Position numbers and translations under genes: made by a program
Shown here: positions 1-10,304 of the stretch, one piece after another
How the letters are laid out: each line of letters opens with the position of its first letter
How positions within the stretch are numbered: the first letter of the stretch is position 1
Assembly (NCBI RefSeq): GCF_001704415.2
Contig: NC_030811.1
Location: 5,428,501 to 5,492,500 of the forward strand
Origin: Capra hircus
Taxonomy: Eukaryota; Chordata; Mammalia; Artiodactyla; Bovidae
Direction of reading: 5' to 3'
DNA length: 64,000 nucleotides
Notes under the pieces: model-generated
Database searches by the model: none
What the model was told of the DNA's origin: nothing
What the model saw: only the letters and a program-made list of their open reading frames with translations

Positions 1-22
1 TATCTGAGCCACCAGGGAATGC
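1..22 (-). mobile_element. Tip of a Bov-tA SINE cut by the window edge
   Basis: The window opens with the reverse complement of the usual SINE head (gagccaccagggaat). Only the 5' tip of a reverse-oriented element is present, so the subtype cannot be told. Confidence 0.5.
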
Positions 23-102
23 CTCTATTATTCATAGTACTTTATAATTTACAGATTATTTTCACATGCAGTGTTTTCTTTCAAATCTTAAAACAATGCT
101 TT

Positions 103-292
103 ATGCAGCTCAGCTGGTAAAGAATCCACCTGCAATGAGGGAGGCCTAGGTTCAATCCCTGGGTTGGGAAGAACCCCTAGCGAAGGGAACGGCTACCCAC
201 TCCAATATTCTGGCCTGGAGAATTCCATGGACTGTATAGTCCACGGGGTTGCAAAGAGTTGGACACGACTGAGCGACTTTCATTTTCATTTT
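103..292 (+). mobile_element. Bov-tA SINE
   Basis: A tRNA-like head (cagctggtaaagaatcc, ggttcaatccctggg) is followed by the BovB-derived A part, which ends in gagttggacacgactgagcg and a TTTCATTTTCATTTT tail. It is near full length and moderately diverged. Confidence 0.9.
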
Positions 293-763
293 GTGCAGTA
301 TTAGCTTTGGCGTGGGGCTCCCTAAATTCCATCCTTCAGCCATCCCCAACCTTCACCCTGAAACTGGCCCCAGCAGACTTGGAGCTCAGGATGTCCCTAG
401 CTTCCTGCCTTCCAAGGCCCACACACCACCAAGGAGACAGACAGCAGGTCCTTACCACACCTAAATAAATAATGAAGCCAGCAGGCTGTCTTGGAAGGCA
501 GGTATCCCCTGGAACCAGAATGATGGTGAGGGAAGCACCGTGATGGCCTGCTTCTGCGGAAGAGAAGGAGGTGCCCTGACTGTTCCCAGCTGCAAAGTCA
601 GGTGGGCAGTGTTCCATGTGCTAGGACCAGCCAAAGAACAGCTGGGTCTACACCCCGGGTTCTGGCCTGCACAGGGACCCATCCTTTGTCCTGCTAAGGA
701 GTGACCCTGCTAATCCTTCTAGTTAATTCAATGGGGGAGTTCTGACGGGCTCCTTCCTCCTGC
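293..763. other. Flanking DNA, nothing recognised
   Basis: Mixed-composition sequence with no repeat family or coding signature that I recognise. Short open frames on both strands look like chance. Confidence 0.5.
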
Positions 764-953
764 GTGCATGCTAAGTTGCTTTAGTCGTGTCCGACTCTTT
801 GCCACCCTAGGGACTGTAACCTACCAGGCTCCTCTGTCCATGGGACTCTCCAGGCAAGAGTACTGGAGTGGGTTGCCATGCTCTTCTCCAGGGGATCTTC
901 CCAGCCCAAGGACCAAACCCACATCTCTTATACCTCCTGCCTTGGCAGGCGGA
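764..953 (-). mobile_element. Bov-tA SINE, reverse orientation
   Basis: Reads as the reverse complement of the A part (ttagtcgtgtccgactc) followed by the reversed tRNA-like head. It abuts a second Bov-tA in the opposite orientation one or two bases downstream, forming a head-to-head inverted pair. Confidence 0.88.
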
Positions 954-954
954 T

Positions 955-1160
955 GATGGCTCAATTGGTAAAGAATCTGCCTGCAATGCAGCAGACCCGG
1001 ATTCAATCCCTGGGTCAGGAAGATCCCCCAGAAAAGGGAATGGCAACCCACTCCACAATTCTTGCCTGGAGAATTCTATGGAGAGAGGAGCCTGGTGAGT
1101 TAACTACTGTCCATGGAGTCTCATAGAGTCAGACACGACCGAGTGACCAACACTAGCTCA
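955..1160 (+). mobile_element. Bov-tA SINE
   Basis: The head gatggctcaattggtaaag and the A part ending gagtcagacacgaccgagtg are both visible. This is the right arm of the inverted SINE pair with 764-953. Confidence 0.9.
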
Positions 1161-1188
1161 GAAAACGCATTTAGAAAGGTACAGAAAA

Positions 1189-1547
1189 CTTTTGAATTGT
1201 GTTGGAGAAGACTCTTGAGAGTCCCCTGGACTGCAAGGAGATCAAACCAGTTAATCCTAAAGGAAATCAACCCTGAATCTTCACTGGAAGGACTGATGCT
1301 GAAGCTGAAGCTCCAGTACTTTGGCCACCTGACACTAAGAGCTGACTCGCTGGAAAAGACCCTGATGCTGGGAAAGACGGAGGGCAGGAGGAGAAGGGGG
1401 TGGCAGAGGATGAGATGGCTGGATGGCATCACTGACCCAGTGGACATGGGTTTGAGCAAACCCTGGGAGATGGTGAAGGGCAGGGAAACCTGGCGTGCTG
1501 CAGTCCATGGGATCACAAAGAGTCAGACACAACTGAGCCACTGAATA
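1189..1547 (+). mobile_element. BovB (RTE) LINE 3' end, 5'-truncated
   Basis: Carries the C-terminal coding part of BovB in sense. The translated run from 1113 includes LEGLMLKLKLQYFGHL and RWLDGITDPVDMGLSK. It ends in the gagtcagacacaactgag terminus shared with the Bov-A SINEs. Confidence 0.92.
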
Positions 1548-1924
1548 ACGATAGGAAAGCACGGGTTAATTCCTCCAAATACCTCCCCTCCCTCTAAATT
1601 CATGAATAAAAACCAACAACTATTAGAGTTTCTAGCAATCGATTAGAGAGGCACCTGATCTGGACTTGGAAGAAGAGATGAAGGAGGAGTAGAAGAGGGA
1701 TCACAGATCAGGGAGGGGGTGGGGAGGGCTTTTGGGGCCAGAGGCGGGGCTGAACTTTAGGAAGCAGAGGTGAGGAGGCTGGACCGGCAGGGCGGAGCCT
1801 CAAGTGCTGGAAGTCTTTCTTTACACTGGGTGCTTTAGGTAGTGGGAAACCAAGGTAGGGAATTTAAAGCTGGGAATTCTTACAGTAAAAGCAGTTTTTT
1901 AAACAAAATGTAGTGGGGAAAAAA
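1548..1924. other. Purine-rich flanking DNA
   Basis: Contains G/A-rich tracts (about 1675-1760) but no recognisable repeat or gene. Confidence 0.5.
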
Positions 1925-2035
1925 TAAGGGCTCTGAAATCAGAACCAGGTTCAAATGCTGGCTTTCCCACTCGCCAGCTGTGTGACTTAGGGGGAACTGG
2001 TTAACCGCTCTGGGAATTAGGTTTTCTCGGGCTAT
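1925..2035 (+). mobile_element. MIR SINE fragment
   Basis: Old mammalian MIR core in sense: a ggctctgaaatcaga start, caaatgctggctttcccact, then agctgtgtgactta and a ttaaccgctctggg stretch. It is diverged as expected for MIR. Confidence 0.8.
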
Positions 2036-2098
2036 AAAAAGGACATCTCGGGGGAGTCCCTGGGAGAAACATGTCTTTGAATATATAACACTTTTGTG

Positions 2099-2322
2099 TA
2101 GGTGTGTTAAATTGCTTCAGTTGTGTTCGACTTTCTGTGACCCTATGGACTACAGCCCGCCAGGGTCCTCTGTCCATGAGATTCTCTAGGCAAGAATACT
2201 GGAGTGGGTTGCCATGCCTTCCTCCAGGGAACCTTCCAAATCTAAGGATCAAACTCACGTCTCTTAAATCTCCTGCACTGCCAGGTGGGTTCTTTACCAC
2301 TAGCTTCACCTGGGAAGCCTTG
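2099..2322 (-). mobile_element. Bov-tA SINE, reverse orientation
   Basis: The reversed A part (cttcagttgtgttcgact) leads into the reversed head ending cacctgggaagcc. Near full length with scattered substitutions. Confidence 0.9.
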
Positions 2323-2399
2323 AATAAACTTTTGGATCTTCCCAAATTCCCCAGTAACAACAGGCAGAGCAACCCAATAGGAAAAAAAAAAAAAACAAC

Positions 2400-2596
2400 C
2401 TGGTGATCCAGTGGTTAAGACTTCACCTTCCAATGCAGGGGGTGCTGGGGTTCAATCCCTGGTTGGGGAGCAAAGATCCCACATGCTTCCTGGCCAAAAA
2501 ACAGCAGAACATAGGACAGAAGCAATATTATAACAAATTCAATAAAGACTTCAAATATGGTCCACATGGAAAAAAAAATCTTTAAAAACAGCAACA
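2400..2596 (+). mobile_element. CHR-type tRNA-derived SINE
   Basis: Head tggtgatccagtggttaaga, box-B-like ggttcaatccctggttgggg and the tail aaattcaataaagacttc define the shorter CHR-type cetartiodactyl SINE. An A-rich tract lies just 5' of it (about 2381-2396). Confidence 0.85.
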
Positions 2597-3290
2597 AAAA
2601 CCCTTTGCCTGACATTTACCAGCTAATTAGATGCCAGAGTGTCTTCTTAAACTCCAAAACACAAGCAGGTGTGACAAGCCACTGGAGCACCAAGGCCTGC
2701 ATGGTACTAGCATCCTCGTGGGTGGACGCAAAGAAGCGAGGGCATGCAACAGGATGACGGGTAGAAGCTGGCAGACCGATCTGCACACGTGGTTTGGCCC
2801 ATTTCAGCAGACAGAGAGCTTGAGGGTCCTGCAGTAAAACCTTGAAGAGTTGGATCGGTCCCACTCTGTGAACTCCTGAAACCGCTCCCCTACCCACAAC
2901 CCCCCAGGCTCCCTTCCTGGACAGGAAGAAGGAGAAACAGCTTGGAGTAAAATCAAGACGGAGGCGCACAGGGCCGACAGAAGTGAAGAAGAGAGAACGT
3001 TCAGATAACTGAGAGCCAAGCCAATACATGTCCTTAGCAGGCTGCTCACTGAAAACAACATAAGGATCTCAGTTAAGTTAAAAAAAAAAAAAACAAAAAA
3101 AAAACCCAGCTATTAGCACTAAGCCTTCTCATAAAAGTTCGGGGAAATGAACTTCATATAAAAATCCACAGCAGAGGAATATCAAGGTCGAATCTCATAC
3201 AAAGATACTGCCTAGAAAAGGAAAGGGGTAGAATAACAGCCTGTGCAAGGAAAGACACGCTCATGAAACAGGACGACTCTGCGAGGCACT
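2597..3290. other. Flanking DNA with an A-rich tract
   Basis: No gene or clear repeat. A simple A-rich tract sits at about 3079-3106. Confidence 0.5.
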
Positions 3291-3770
3291 GTTTTCTGCT
3301 GGTGCAGAACCAATCTCCACACACTGAGCAGCTTAGAACGAATCGGTTTTCCTGCAGTTTCTGAGGGTCACGGTCCCAAACGCAAGTCAGCTAGTCCTCA
3401 GTGAGGGTCTCAGGAGGCTGGAATCAAGGTGTGGGCTGGCGCTGTGGTCTTCTCTGAGGCTCAGGTCCTTTTCTAATCCCACTGGTTGCTGGGAGGATTC
3501 AGTTCCTTGTGGTTGTAAAACTAAGACCTCCGGTGGGTAGAGGCTGCCCACTGGTCACAGCTCCAGGCCCTCTCCACCACGTGGCAGTGTGCCTTCTCAA
3601 GGCCAAGAGAGAGAGTCTCTGCCGCTTTGAATCTCTCTCCTGGATTCCCATTTAAACGGTCTCCTGATTAGGCCAGGCCCACTCAGGACTCTCTCTCTTG
3701 TTTACCTTAGAGCCATCTGATTAGGGATCTTAATTATATCTGATAAACACTCCCACGTTTGCCAGGGAAT
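3291..3770. mobile_element. Old mammalian interspersed repeat, family uncertain
   Basis: Matches a widespread old mammalian repeat by its cactgagcagcttagaacg start, the middle ggctggaatcaaggtgtggg and a purine-rich gagagagag section. I cannot name the family. A shorter fragment of what looks like the same family is at 47375-47440. Confidence 0.5.
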
Positions 3771-3837
3771 GTAGCCTATTCATGGGGACTGTATCCCTTC
3801 CTGGTCCCAAGTCCTACCACACTCAGGGGAAAGGGGA

Positions 3838-4128
3838 TCATGGCAAATAGATGGGGAACCTGTGGAAGCAGTGACAGACTTTATTTTCTTGGGCTCCAAA
3901 ATCACTGTGGACAGTGACTGCAGCCACGAAATTAAAACGTGCTTGCTCCTTGGAAAGAAAGCTATGACCAGCCTAGACAGCGTATTAAAAAGCAGAGACA
4001 TTTTGCTGACAAAGGTCCGTCTAGTCAAAGCTGTGGTTTTTCCAGTAGTCATGTATGGATGTGAGAGTTGGACCATAAAGAAGGCTGAGCACCGAAGAAC
4101 TGATGCTTTTGAACTGTGGTGTTGGAGA
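3838..4128 (+). mobile_element. BovB LINE internal fragment
   Basis: Sense BovB coding sequence truncated at both ends. The translated run 3862-4149 includes DFIFLGSKITVDSD and VMYGCESWTIKKAEH, which sit downstream of the reverse-transcriptase domain. It stops abruptly at ttggagaaga and is joined to the tail of a CHR SINE. Confidence 0.9.
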
Positions 4129-4139
4129 AGAGCCTGTAC

Positions 4140-4265
4140 TTTGCAATAAGAAGTTACTACAATAAGAGGCCCAGGACCACAGCTAGAGAGCAGCTCCTGC
4201 TTGCCACATCTAGGGAAAGCCCTCACACAGCAATGAAGACTCAGAACAGCCAAAAATAAATCAAC
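4140..4265 (+). mobile_element. CHR SINE, 3' part
   Basis: The 3' half of the longer CHR SINE: ggcccaggaccacagctaga, agggaaagccctcacacagc and the terminal cagccaaaaataaatcaac. The head is missing because the BovB fragment adjoins it. Confidence 0.8.
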
Positions 4266-4269
4266 AAAC

Positions 4270-5000
4270 GAATTTTAATAGAATAAAGAAAAAGGTAAAA
4301 AGATTAGAAATTGTGCCAAATATTGAATGCAGAAACAGAATATCCAACACATGGCTAACAGGAGTCCCTGAAGAAGCAAAACAAAGCAAGGGGTCAGACC
4401 AAATACTAAAAACCGTAATTCAAGAAAACGTGTCTAAAATAAACGTTTAAAAGTATGTACTGCAAGAGAATGGGGCTTCTCTGGTGGCTCAGGTAAAGAA
4501 CCTGCCTGCAATGCAGGAGACCTGGGTTCGATCCCTGGGTTGGGAAGATCCCCTGGAAGATGGCATGGCAACCCACTCCAGTGTTCTTGCCTGGAGAATC
4601 CCATGGACAGAGGGGCCTGGTGGGCTGCAGTCCAGGGGGTCACAGAGAGTCGGACAGGACTGAGTGAGCAGCAGCAACAGCATGAGAGAGAACACCATGC
4701 ACCTGAAAACAATGACCCGCAGAAATCAACACCAAAGCATATCCTAGTGAAATTACAGACTTTCAGGAAAAAGAAAAGATAAACCTAGGGTGTCCAGAAA
4801 AAAGAGAAAGTGACTTATAAATAATACTGAATTATCGCAAGACTTTTCAATAGTGACCCTTTATAAAATGATAGTAATATATTTCAGGTATTCAACAAAA
4901 GATGGCAGCCATGGATATTATATTATACCGAGCAAAAAATACTCTTAAGGATTATGAGGACACATTCTTATCAGCATCCAGACTAACAGAGGATCTGCAT
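4270..5000 (+). mobile_element. L1 LINE fragment (ORF1 3' region), split by a SINE
   Basis: Two collinear pieces, 4270-4471 and 4686-5000, match the C-terminal part of mammalian L1 ORF1 in sense. Visible matches are caacacatggctaacaggag before the SINE and caacaccaaagcatatccta, attacagactttcagg and tggatattatattatacc after it. It is highly diverged with no intact frame. Confidence 0.75.
4472..4685 (+). mobile_element. Bov-tA SINE nested in L1
   Basis: A well-preserved element from ggcttctctggtggctcag to ggacaggactgagtgagcag, inserted into the L1 ORF1 fragment and therefore younger than it. Confidence 0.93.
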
Positions 5001-5081
5001 CACCTGGCAGAGGTGACCACCAAATAAGATACCACACAGTGCCTCCTACCACCCAGAGCAAGCTCACTGTCAGTGCGCATT

Positions 5082-5539
5082 CAGTTCAATTCAGTTCAGT
5101 TGCTCAGTCGTGTCCGACTCTTCGCGACAGCAATGCAGCACGCCAGGCTTCCCTGTCTATCACCAACTCCCGGAGTCCACCCAAACCCATGTCCATTGAG
5201 TCGGTGATGTCATCCAACCATCTCATCCTCTGCTGTCCCCTTCACCTCCTGCCTTCAATCTTTCCCAGCATCAGGGTCTTTTCCAATGAGTCAGCTCTTC
5301 GCATAAGGTGGCCAAAGTTTTGGAGTTTCAGCTTCAGCATCAGTCGTTCCAATATTCAGGACTGATCTCCTTTAGGATGGACTGGTTGGATCTCCATGCT
5401 GTCCAAGGGACTCTCAAGAGTCTTTCCCAGCACCACAGTTCAAAAGCATCAATTCTTCAGTGCTCAGCTTTCTTTATGAGCCAACTCTCACATCCTTACA
5501 TGACCACTGGAAATACCATAGCCTTGACTAGACGGAAAG
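5082..5539 (-). mobile_element. BovB 3' end with perfect target-site duplication
   Basis: A 5'-truncated BovB in reverse. It starts with the inverted 3' terminus (tcagttcaattcagttcag) and runs back to accatagccttgactagac. It is flanked on both sides by the identical 13 bases GTCAGTGCGCATT (5069-5081 and 5540-5552), marking a clean target-primed insertion. Confidence 0.95.
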
Positions 5540-5552
5540 GTCAGTGCGCATT

Positions 5553-6069
5553 ATAAAATGTTATTTGCAAAGATGGTCTGGGGCTATATGTAGCATGGGT
5601 TTCTCTCTGCCCTGCTTCCCACGTTCGGTTTTCCAGGAGTGGGAGCTACGTCAGGCGTGGGCCAAGTCTTGATTTCCCAGCAGGTGGGCACAGCCATGGG
5701 GGAGCCCCGTATCTGCTCGCTATTCCTCAAGAACAACTGAAAGGTTAGACAGTTCCCGATCCTGCTGAGAACAAACATTTTCCCCAGCGACCTAGTGTCA
5801 ACTTTGGAACATCACAAATAAGCCTGTTCCCTTCTCCATCACGTAGGTGCCCAGGTAACCGGCAGTTCCTAGATTTTTCTCTATTCACCACCTTGCTTTT
5901 GCCAAAAGAAGTGCAGTAACAACCAGACTTTTCAAAATGTGGAACAGGTGGTGAGCGGTGTTGCTAGGCAACAGAAGCCCTGCCTGGTACAACCCTCCTC
6001 CTCCCCTCCCGCCCCCCACTTTTCCCTTTCATCCTGCTACAGACCAGCACTAATATAACGATGTTCTTA
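5553..6069. other. Flanking DNA, nothing recognised
   Basis: Apparently single-copy. A C-rich stretch lies near 5995-6015. No exon-like signal was found. Confidence 0.45.
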
Positions 6070-6245
6070 GGTGTTTTCCATCACTGAATTAATTCATTCC
6101 CCACCCCAGCCCTGTGAGGTAGGCACTATTACTATCATGAGACCTCAGGAAATCGCGTTAAATGGTCAAGCTAAGATTTGAGCCCAGGTTTGAGAAGTTT
6201 CACTCCAAAGCCTGTGTGTTTCACTACTATCCACAGCTGCCCCCA
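6070..6245 (-). mobile_element. MIR SINE, reverse orientation
   Basis: The reverse complement of MIR is recognisable: ccctgtgaggtaggcactat, then gagcccaggtttgag and a degenerate end near 6235. Confidence 0.7.
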
Positions 6246-6451
6246 GTCCTGGTACCACTGAGATTCAGGGCTGGGCTTCAGAGAGGTGAAACAGACCAAG
6301 CCTCGTGGCCCATTTGTGTCAGAAACCTAAATAGCCAGGAAAAAGGAATGCTTTTTCCATCCCAGCTACAGAAGTCCTCCGCAAGGGATTAGAGAGCAAG
6401 GCAAGGGCACCACTGGCCATGTCATTTCCGTTCTCTCTGGGTGTAAATTTG

Positions 6452-6605
6452 CTGTTGTTGTTTACTTGCTCAGTTGAGTCCAACTCTTGGCGACCCCATG
6501 GACTGTAGCCCACCAGACTCCTCTGTCCATGGGATTTCCCAGGTAAGAATACTGGAGTGGGTATTTCCATCTCAAGGAGATCTTCCCGACCCAGGGATGG
6601 GACCC
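6452..6605 (-). mobile_element. Bov-tA SINE, reverse, head truncated
   Basis: The reversed A part (tgctcagttgagtccaact) continues to cttcccgacccagggatggg and then stops, so the tRNA-like head is missing. Confidence 0.85.
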
Positions 6606-7074
6606 ACTTTTATAACTGTTCCAGTTCCCAAGGTGGGATCTGCAGTGTCTGTTGACAGAGAGAAGGATCTGGTGCCACAGTTTTGAAAGCACTGGACATG
6701 GGCACCCGTGATCGCAGATGAGCAAAGCGCTCAACAGTTAGCTAAACGATGGCAGCTCATTCCTCAAAGCTTTCATTGCAGGTTTCCCTGGAGCAGCCTG
6801 CAATGTTAGAGGCAATTCATGGGGAAGGATGTATTTATAAGTTCTTTGTGAAAATGTTGGTTTTGTTTTAACAGACATAGTATCACCTGCAGTAGCATTT
6901 GCTGCATCTGGCCTGGGAATACCCCTGGGAGACAGTCTTTGACATATTATGGCAAAGCAAAGCGGATGGCCTGCAGTGAGGGGCGGAGACCCTCCGCAGA
7001 AAGTGTTCTGCTTCCTTTAACACAGGCCCTCCACACGGCAGATTCAGGCTTATGAAAACGCAGACCCTTCTAGG
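6606..7074. other. Flanking DNA, nothing recognised
   Basis: Unrecognised sequence leading into the tandem repeat. Its short open frames have no family signature. Confidence 0.45.
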
Positions 7075-7194
7075 AGGCAGGAACGCTGTTGTCCCAGAGC
7101 TGATAATGACCGACAGGCAGGAACGCTGTTGTCCCAGAGCTGATAATGACCGACAGGCAGGAACGCTGTTGTCCCAGAGCTGATCATGACTGCC
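7075..7194. repeat. 40-bp tandem repeat, three copies
   Basis: The unit aggcaggaacgctgttgtcc plus cagagctgataatgaccgac recurs with period 40 (gaacgctgtt at 7081, 7121 and 7161). Copies 1 and 2 are identical; copy 3 differs only near its end (tgatcatgactg). Such near-identity points to a recent, probably variable, expansion. Confidence 0.97.
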
Positions 7195-7200
7195 CAGCAG

Positions 7201-7805
7201 TCCTTCCACAGATTAACTTTGGTGGAAGAGAAGCATAAGCTGCCGCCAGGGTGTCTGTTTCACCTCCTGGGATCCAGAGGGTTCCTGTCCTCTCCCTCGT
7301 TCCCAATCCCATGACCCACTTTGGAAGGAACTGGAGAAGCACTTAGCCTGCGGAAGTCGTTGAGTGACAGCAACCGGTGTAACCTTCCTGACCTCACTGC
7401 TTTATAAACTATATGAATAATTGCCCACCATAGAAAATGTCACAGTCGTCCTCTCTTACCTGATTGTTTGGGGGTCTCAGGGACCTGCCTGCTTCCTACG
7501 GGCCCGTTAATGCAGTTTTTTTTTTTTTTTTTCACTAAAACACTGTGTAACTGGGTACCATTCCGTCTGCTAAAGAAGTTTCCTCCCCTCATCACACGTT
7601 TTGTCCTCTCAAACCAGTAATGGCTCTTCTCCCATCGTATTCTTCTGGAGGCATTTTAAAAGGACGCACCCCAATGTTCGAAAATCCTGCGAGGGGTGAT
7701 GAGATTAGATTCTGCCCGCAGTACTCCAGGAGGTGATGGGGGCTTTGCTATCAACACGTGGCGTCTCCCTTTCTACCAAGGGGCCACCATTCGGCGCACC
7801 TTTCT
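7201..7805. other. Flanking DNA with a T tract
   Basis: Unrecognised sequence. A 17-base T run lies at 7516-7532. Confidence 0.45.
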
Positions 7806-8130
7806 TTCCTTCTCTGTTTTCGGCCATGCGCGGTGTTTGCTGCTGCTTGAGCTTTCTCGAGTTGCGGCGAGGGACTGGGTGGGGTCGGGGGTTACTCTCT
7901 GGTTGTCACGGTCAGATTCCTCATCGCGGCGGCTTCTCTTGTTTCAGAGGACGGGGTCTAGGGTACATGGGCTCAGCAGTTTCGGCTCCCGGCTCCAGAG
8001 CGCAGGCTCAGCAGTTCGCCTCACGGGTTTAGTTGCTCTGCAGCACGTGGGATCTTCCCGGACAGGGGATCGAACTGGTGTCTCCTGCACTGGCCGGTAG
8101 ATTCTTCACCACTGAGCCATCAGGGAAGTC
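7806..8130 (-). mobile_element. CHR SINE, long form, reverse
   Basis: The reversed body (gcggcttctcttgtttcaga, gttgctctgcagcacgtggg, gggatcgaactggtgtctcc) ends at the reversed head gccatcagggaagtcc. Length of about 320 bp fits the long CHR form. Several CpGs are retained in the body. Confidence 0.85.
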
Positions 8131-8149
8131 CTGTACATTGATTTTTTTG

Positions 8150-8460
8150 TGAACCACGTCTTCCTTCCCTTTAGGTTTCTAAATGGCTTCTTATTACATA
8201 AGAAAAGCATTAAGTCTTGAATACTTTCCAGCCACTCAGGTCGGGAATCACCTTACCCGTTCTAAGCATTTTCAGTCGATTTTAATTTGTTAATGTAGGT
8301 AGGTGATCATATTATCAAACAAATTCGTGTCTCCTTTTCAACGTTTATAATTCTTAGTCGGTTTAGAGTTGATTGAGAATACGTCTCTTGTTCCAAGGAT
8401 TTTGTTAGGGGTTTTTCATCATGTTAAGGAAAAACATAATAAAAGTAAAGTGACGCTTGA
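8150..8460 (-). mobile_element. Probable L1 ORF2 fragment, antisense
   Basis: T-rich sequence resembling antisense L1 ORF2, notably ctcttgttccaaggattttg followed by gggtttttcatcatgtt. It is strongly diverged, so a library search is needed to settle it. Confidence 0.45.
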
Positions 8461-8473
8461 TGACTCTTTCACT

Positions 8474-8860
8474 ATCAGCTCAGTTCAGTCGCTCAGTCAT
8501 GTTCGACTCTGCGACCCCATGGACTGCAGCATGCCAGGCCTCCCTGTCCTTCACCAACTCCTGGAGTTTACTCAAACTCATGTCCATCGAGTCAGTGATG
8601 CCATCCAACCATCTCATCTTCTGTCGTCCCCTTCTCCTCCTGCCTTCAATCTTTCCCAGCATCAGGGTCTTTTCCAGTGAGTCAGTTCTTCGCATCAGGT
8701 GGCCAAAGTATTGGAGTTTCAGCTTCAGCATCAGTCCTTCCAATGAATATTCTCCAACTCTCACATCCACACATGACCACTGGAAAAACCATAGCTTTGA
8801 CTAAACGGACCTTTGTTGGCAAAGTAATGTCCCTGCTTTTTAATATGCTTTTACTACGGA
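8474..8860 (-). mobile_element. BovB 3' end, reverse, internally deleted
   Basis: The inverted BovB 3' end is intact to cagtccttccaatgaatatt at about 8750, then jumps straight to tccaactctcacatccacac. The segment normally between them is missing (about 130 bp relative to the copy at 18156-18694). Sequence beyond the jump reaches gttggcaaagtaatgtccct. Confidence 0.92.
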
Positions 8861-9376
8861 AAAGAATTCTGAACAGTTGTTCAGATGAAGACTCCGTAGC
8901 CAGACTTTGGTATCAGGTCTCACTGAGCAAAATGCTGTGCGTTGGGAAGACAAACCCATCAACGAGTAAGAAGGACTGACGTTTAAACTTCTAGGAAATT
9001 TCAATTATTATGAAAATTTAGATTATCCCAGGTAACCCAGGACGATTCCAAGGTGGGATTAATGGCGTGCTCCTCAGCCACCACTTGCCCAGCAGTCACC
9101 CTTGCCCTTCCTCTTCAAGCCCAGCAGTGGGGAACGCATTCCCAGGTTCCCTGGAGTGCTAGCGCCGCGCTGGCCTGGCTAATGGAAGCGCTGGAGGAGG
9201 AGGAGAGGCTGGAGGCTAGGGGAGGCCAGAGTCTTTCTTCTCCTCATTCTCTGTCTCCCGGGGTGTCCCTGGAAGAAGCTGGATGGCCTTCTTCTCGCCA
9301 CAGTCATTGATCCGTCCACCTCTGATGGCCGAGCGACAGTCAGATTGCCCTGGTTTGGGGGGCTTTTGGTAGAACC
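8861..9376. other. Flanking DNA, nothing recognised
   Basis: No repeat or gene recognised. The open frame at 9053-9310 shows no known domain. Confidence 0.45.
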
Positions 9377-9680
9377 ACCTCAAACTGCCCCCCGCTCCTG
9401 CGATGGAAGCCCAGCCCTAAGGGTGGCAGCAGGCAGGGCTGCTGCTTGAGAGTTAGAGCCACCAGGCTCCTCTGTCCATGGGATTTTCCAGGCGATAGTA
9501 CTGGAGTGGATTGCCATTTCCTTCTCCAGCGGATCTTCCTGACCCAGGGATCGAACCTGGGTCTCCCGCATTGTAGACAGATGCTTTACCATCTGAGCCA
9601 CCAGGGAATTCCTCTTACCTCAAACTGCCCCCGCCCCTCCTGCCATGGAAGCCCAACCCTAAGGGTGGCAGCAGGCAGGG
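9377..9680. repeat. 62-64 bp direct duplication flanking a SINE
   Basis: Segment 9377-9438 recurs at 9617-9680. Shared blocks are acctcaaactgccccc, atggaagccca and ccctaagggtggcagcagg, with a few substitutions and one small indel. A reverse Bov-tA lies between the copies. The duplication is far longer than a retrotransposon target-site duplication. Confidence 0.9.
9460..9612 (-). mobile_element. Bov-tA SINE, reverse, A-part truncated
   Basis: Runs from gccaccaggctcctctgtcc to ctgagccaccagggaattcc. The terminal A-part sequence is absent, so its 3' end is lost. Confidence 0.88.
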
Positions 9681-10304
9681 TGGGCTTCCTGGGCCCTCTG
9701 GCGGTGTGGTTGCGCGAAGACCATGCTGGGTTTGAAGATCTGTATTAAATTCTCTCTGTCTGAAACTGTGCAGCAGGTGCTGACCAGGCTGGTCACTCAG
9801 GTCCACGCAGTTGCTGAGGATGTCCCCCTCCAGCCCGGGTCCCTGACATCTGCAGTCAGCTTCCTGAGTATACCTCTCCATTGGCGGTGTGTGAGTGGGC
9901 AGCCTCAAGTCCTGATGCCGGGACCACTCCTTTCCAGATCTACCTGCTTCTCTGTGCTAAGAGGACTGGGAAGAACTGCTGTGAACCCACCCTGCCTCCT
10001 CAAGCTCCACACCCGCAGGGCGCACGACCAGCGGGCTCTAGATGGGCCTTTCCACGGAGCACCTGGCACAGGGAGAGGCCCGGGCTTTGGAGCGGGCCAT
10101 GGGCTCTCCTTGTCACAGAACTCGTGTTGAGGAATATGCCGATTGCTTAGGTTTTCTTGCCAGCAGCCTGACCACTATGCTGGAAGCAAAGCCAAGTCCA
10201 GTTTTAATCTGGTCATCAGTCAATTCTTTTCCATGACCCCTGACATTGCCTCTGTCTTATAGGCCGTTCCCCTTCCACTCTATTCAGCTGGAGGAAGAAT
10301 AACC
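9681..10304. other. Flanking DNA, nothing recognised
   Basis: Several overlapping open frames occur on both strands (9615-10236), but none has recognisable domains and they contradict one another in frame. I do not call a gene. Confidence 0.45.

Noticed and set aside
955..1030. tRNA genes in the SINE heads
   Set aside because: The many tRNA-like box-B matches (ggttcgatccctggg) are SINE heads attached to BovB-derived or CHR bodies. None forms a complete functional tRNA that I can see.
7075..7194. CRISPR-like array
   Set aside because: The three copies are directly contiguous with no unique spacers, and the genome is mammalian. It is a simple tandem repeat.
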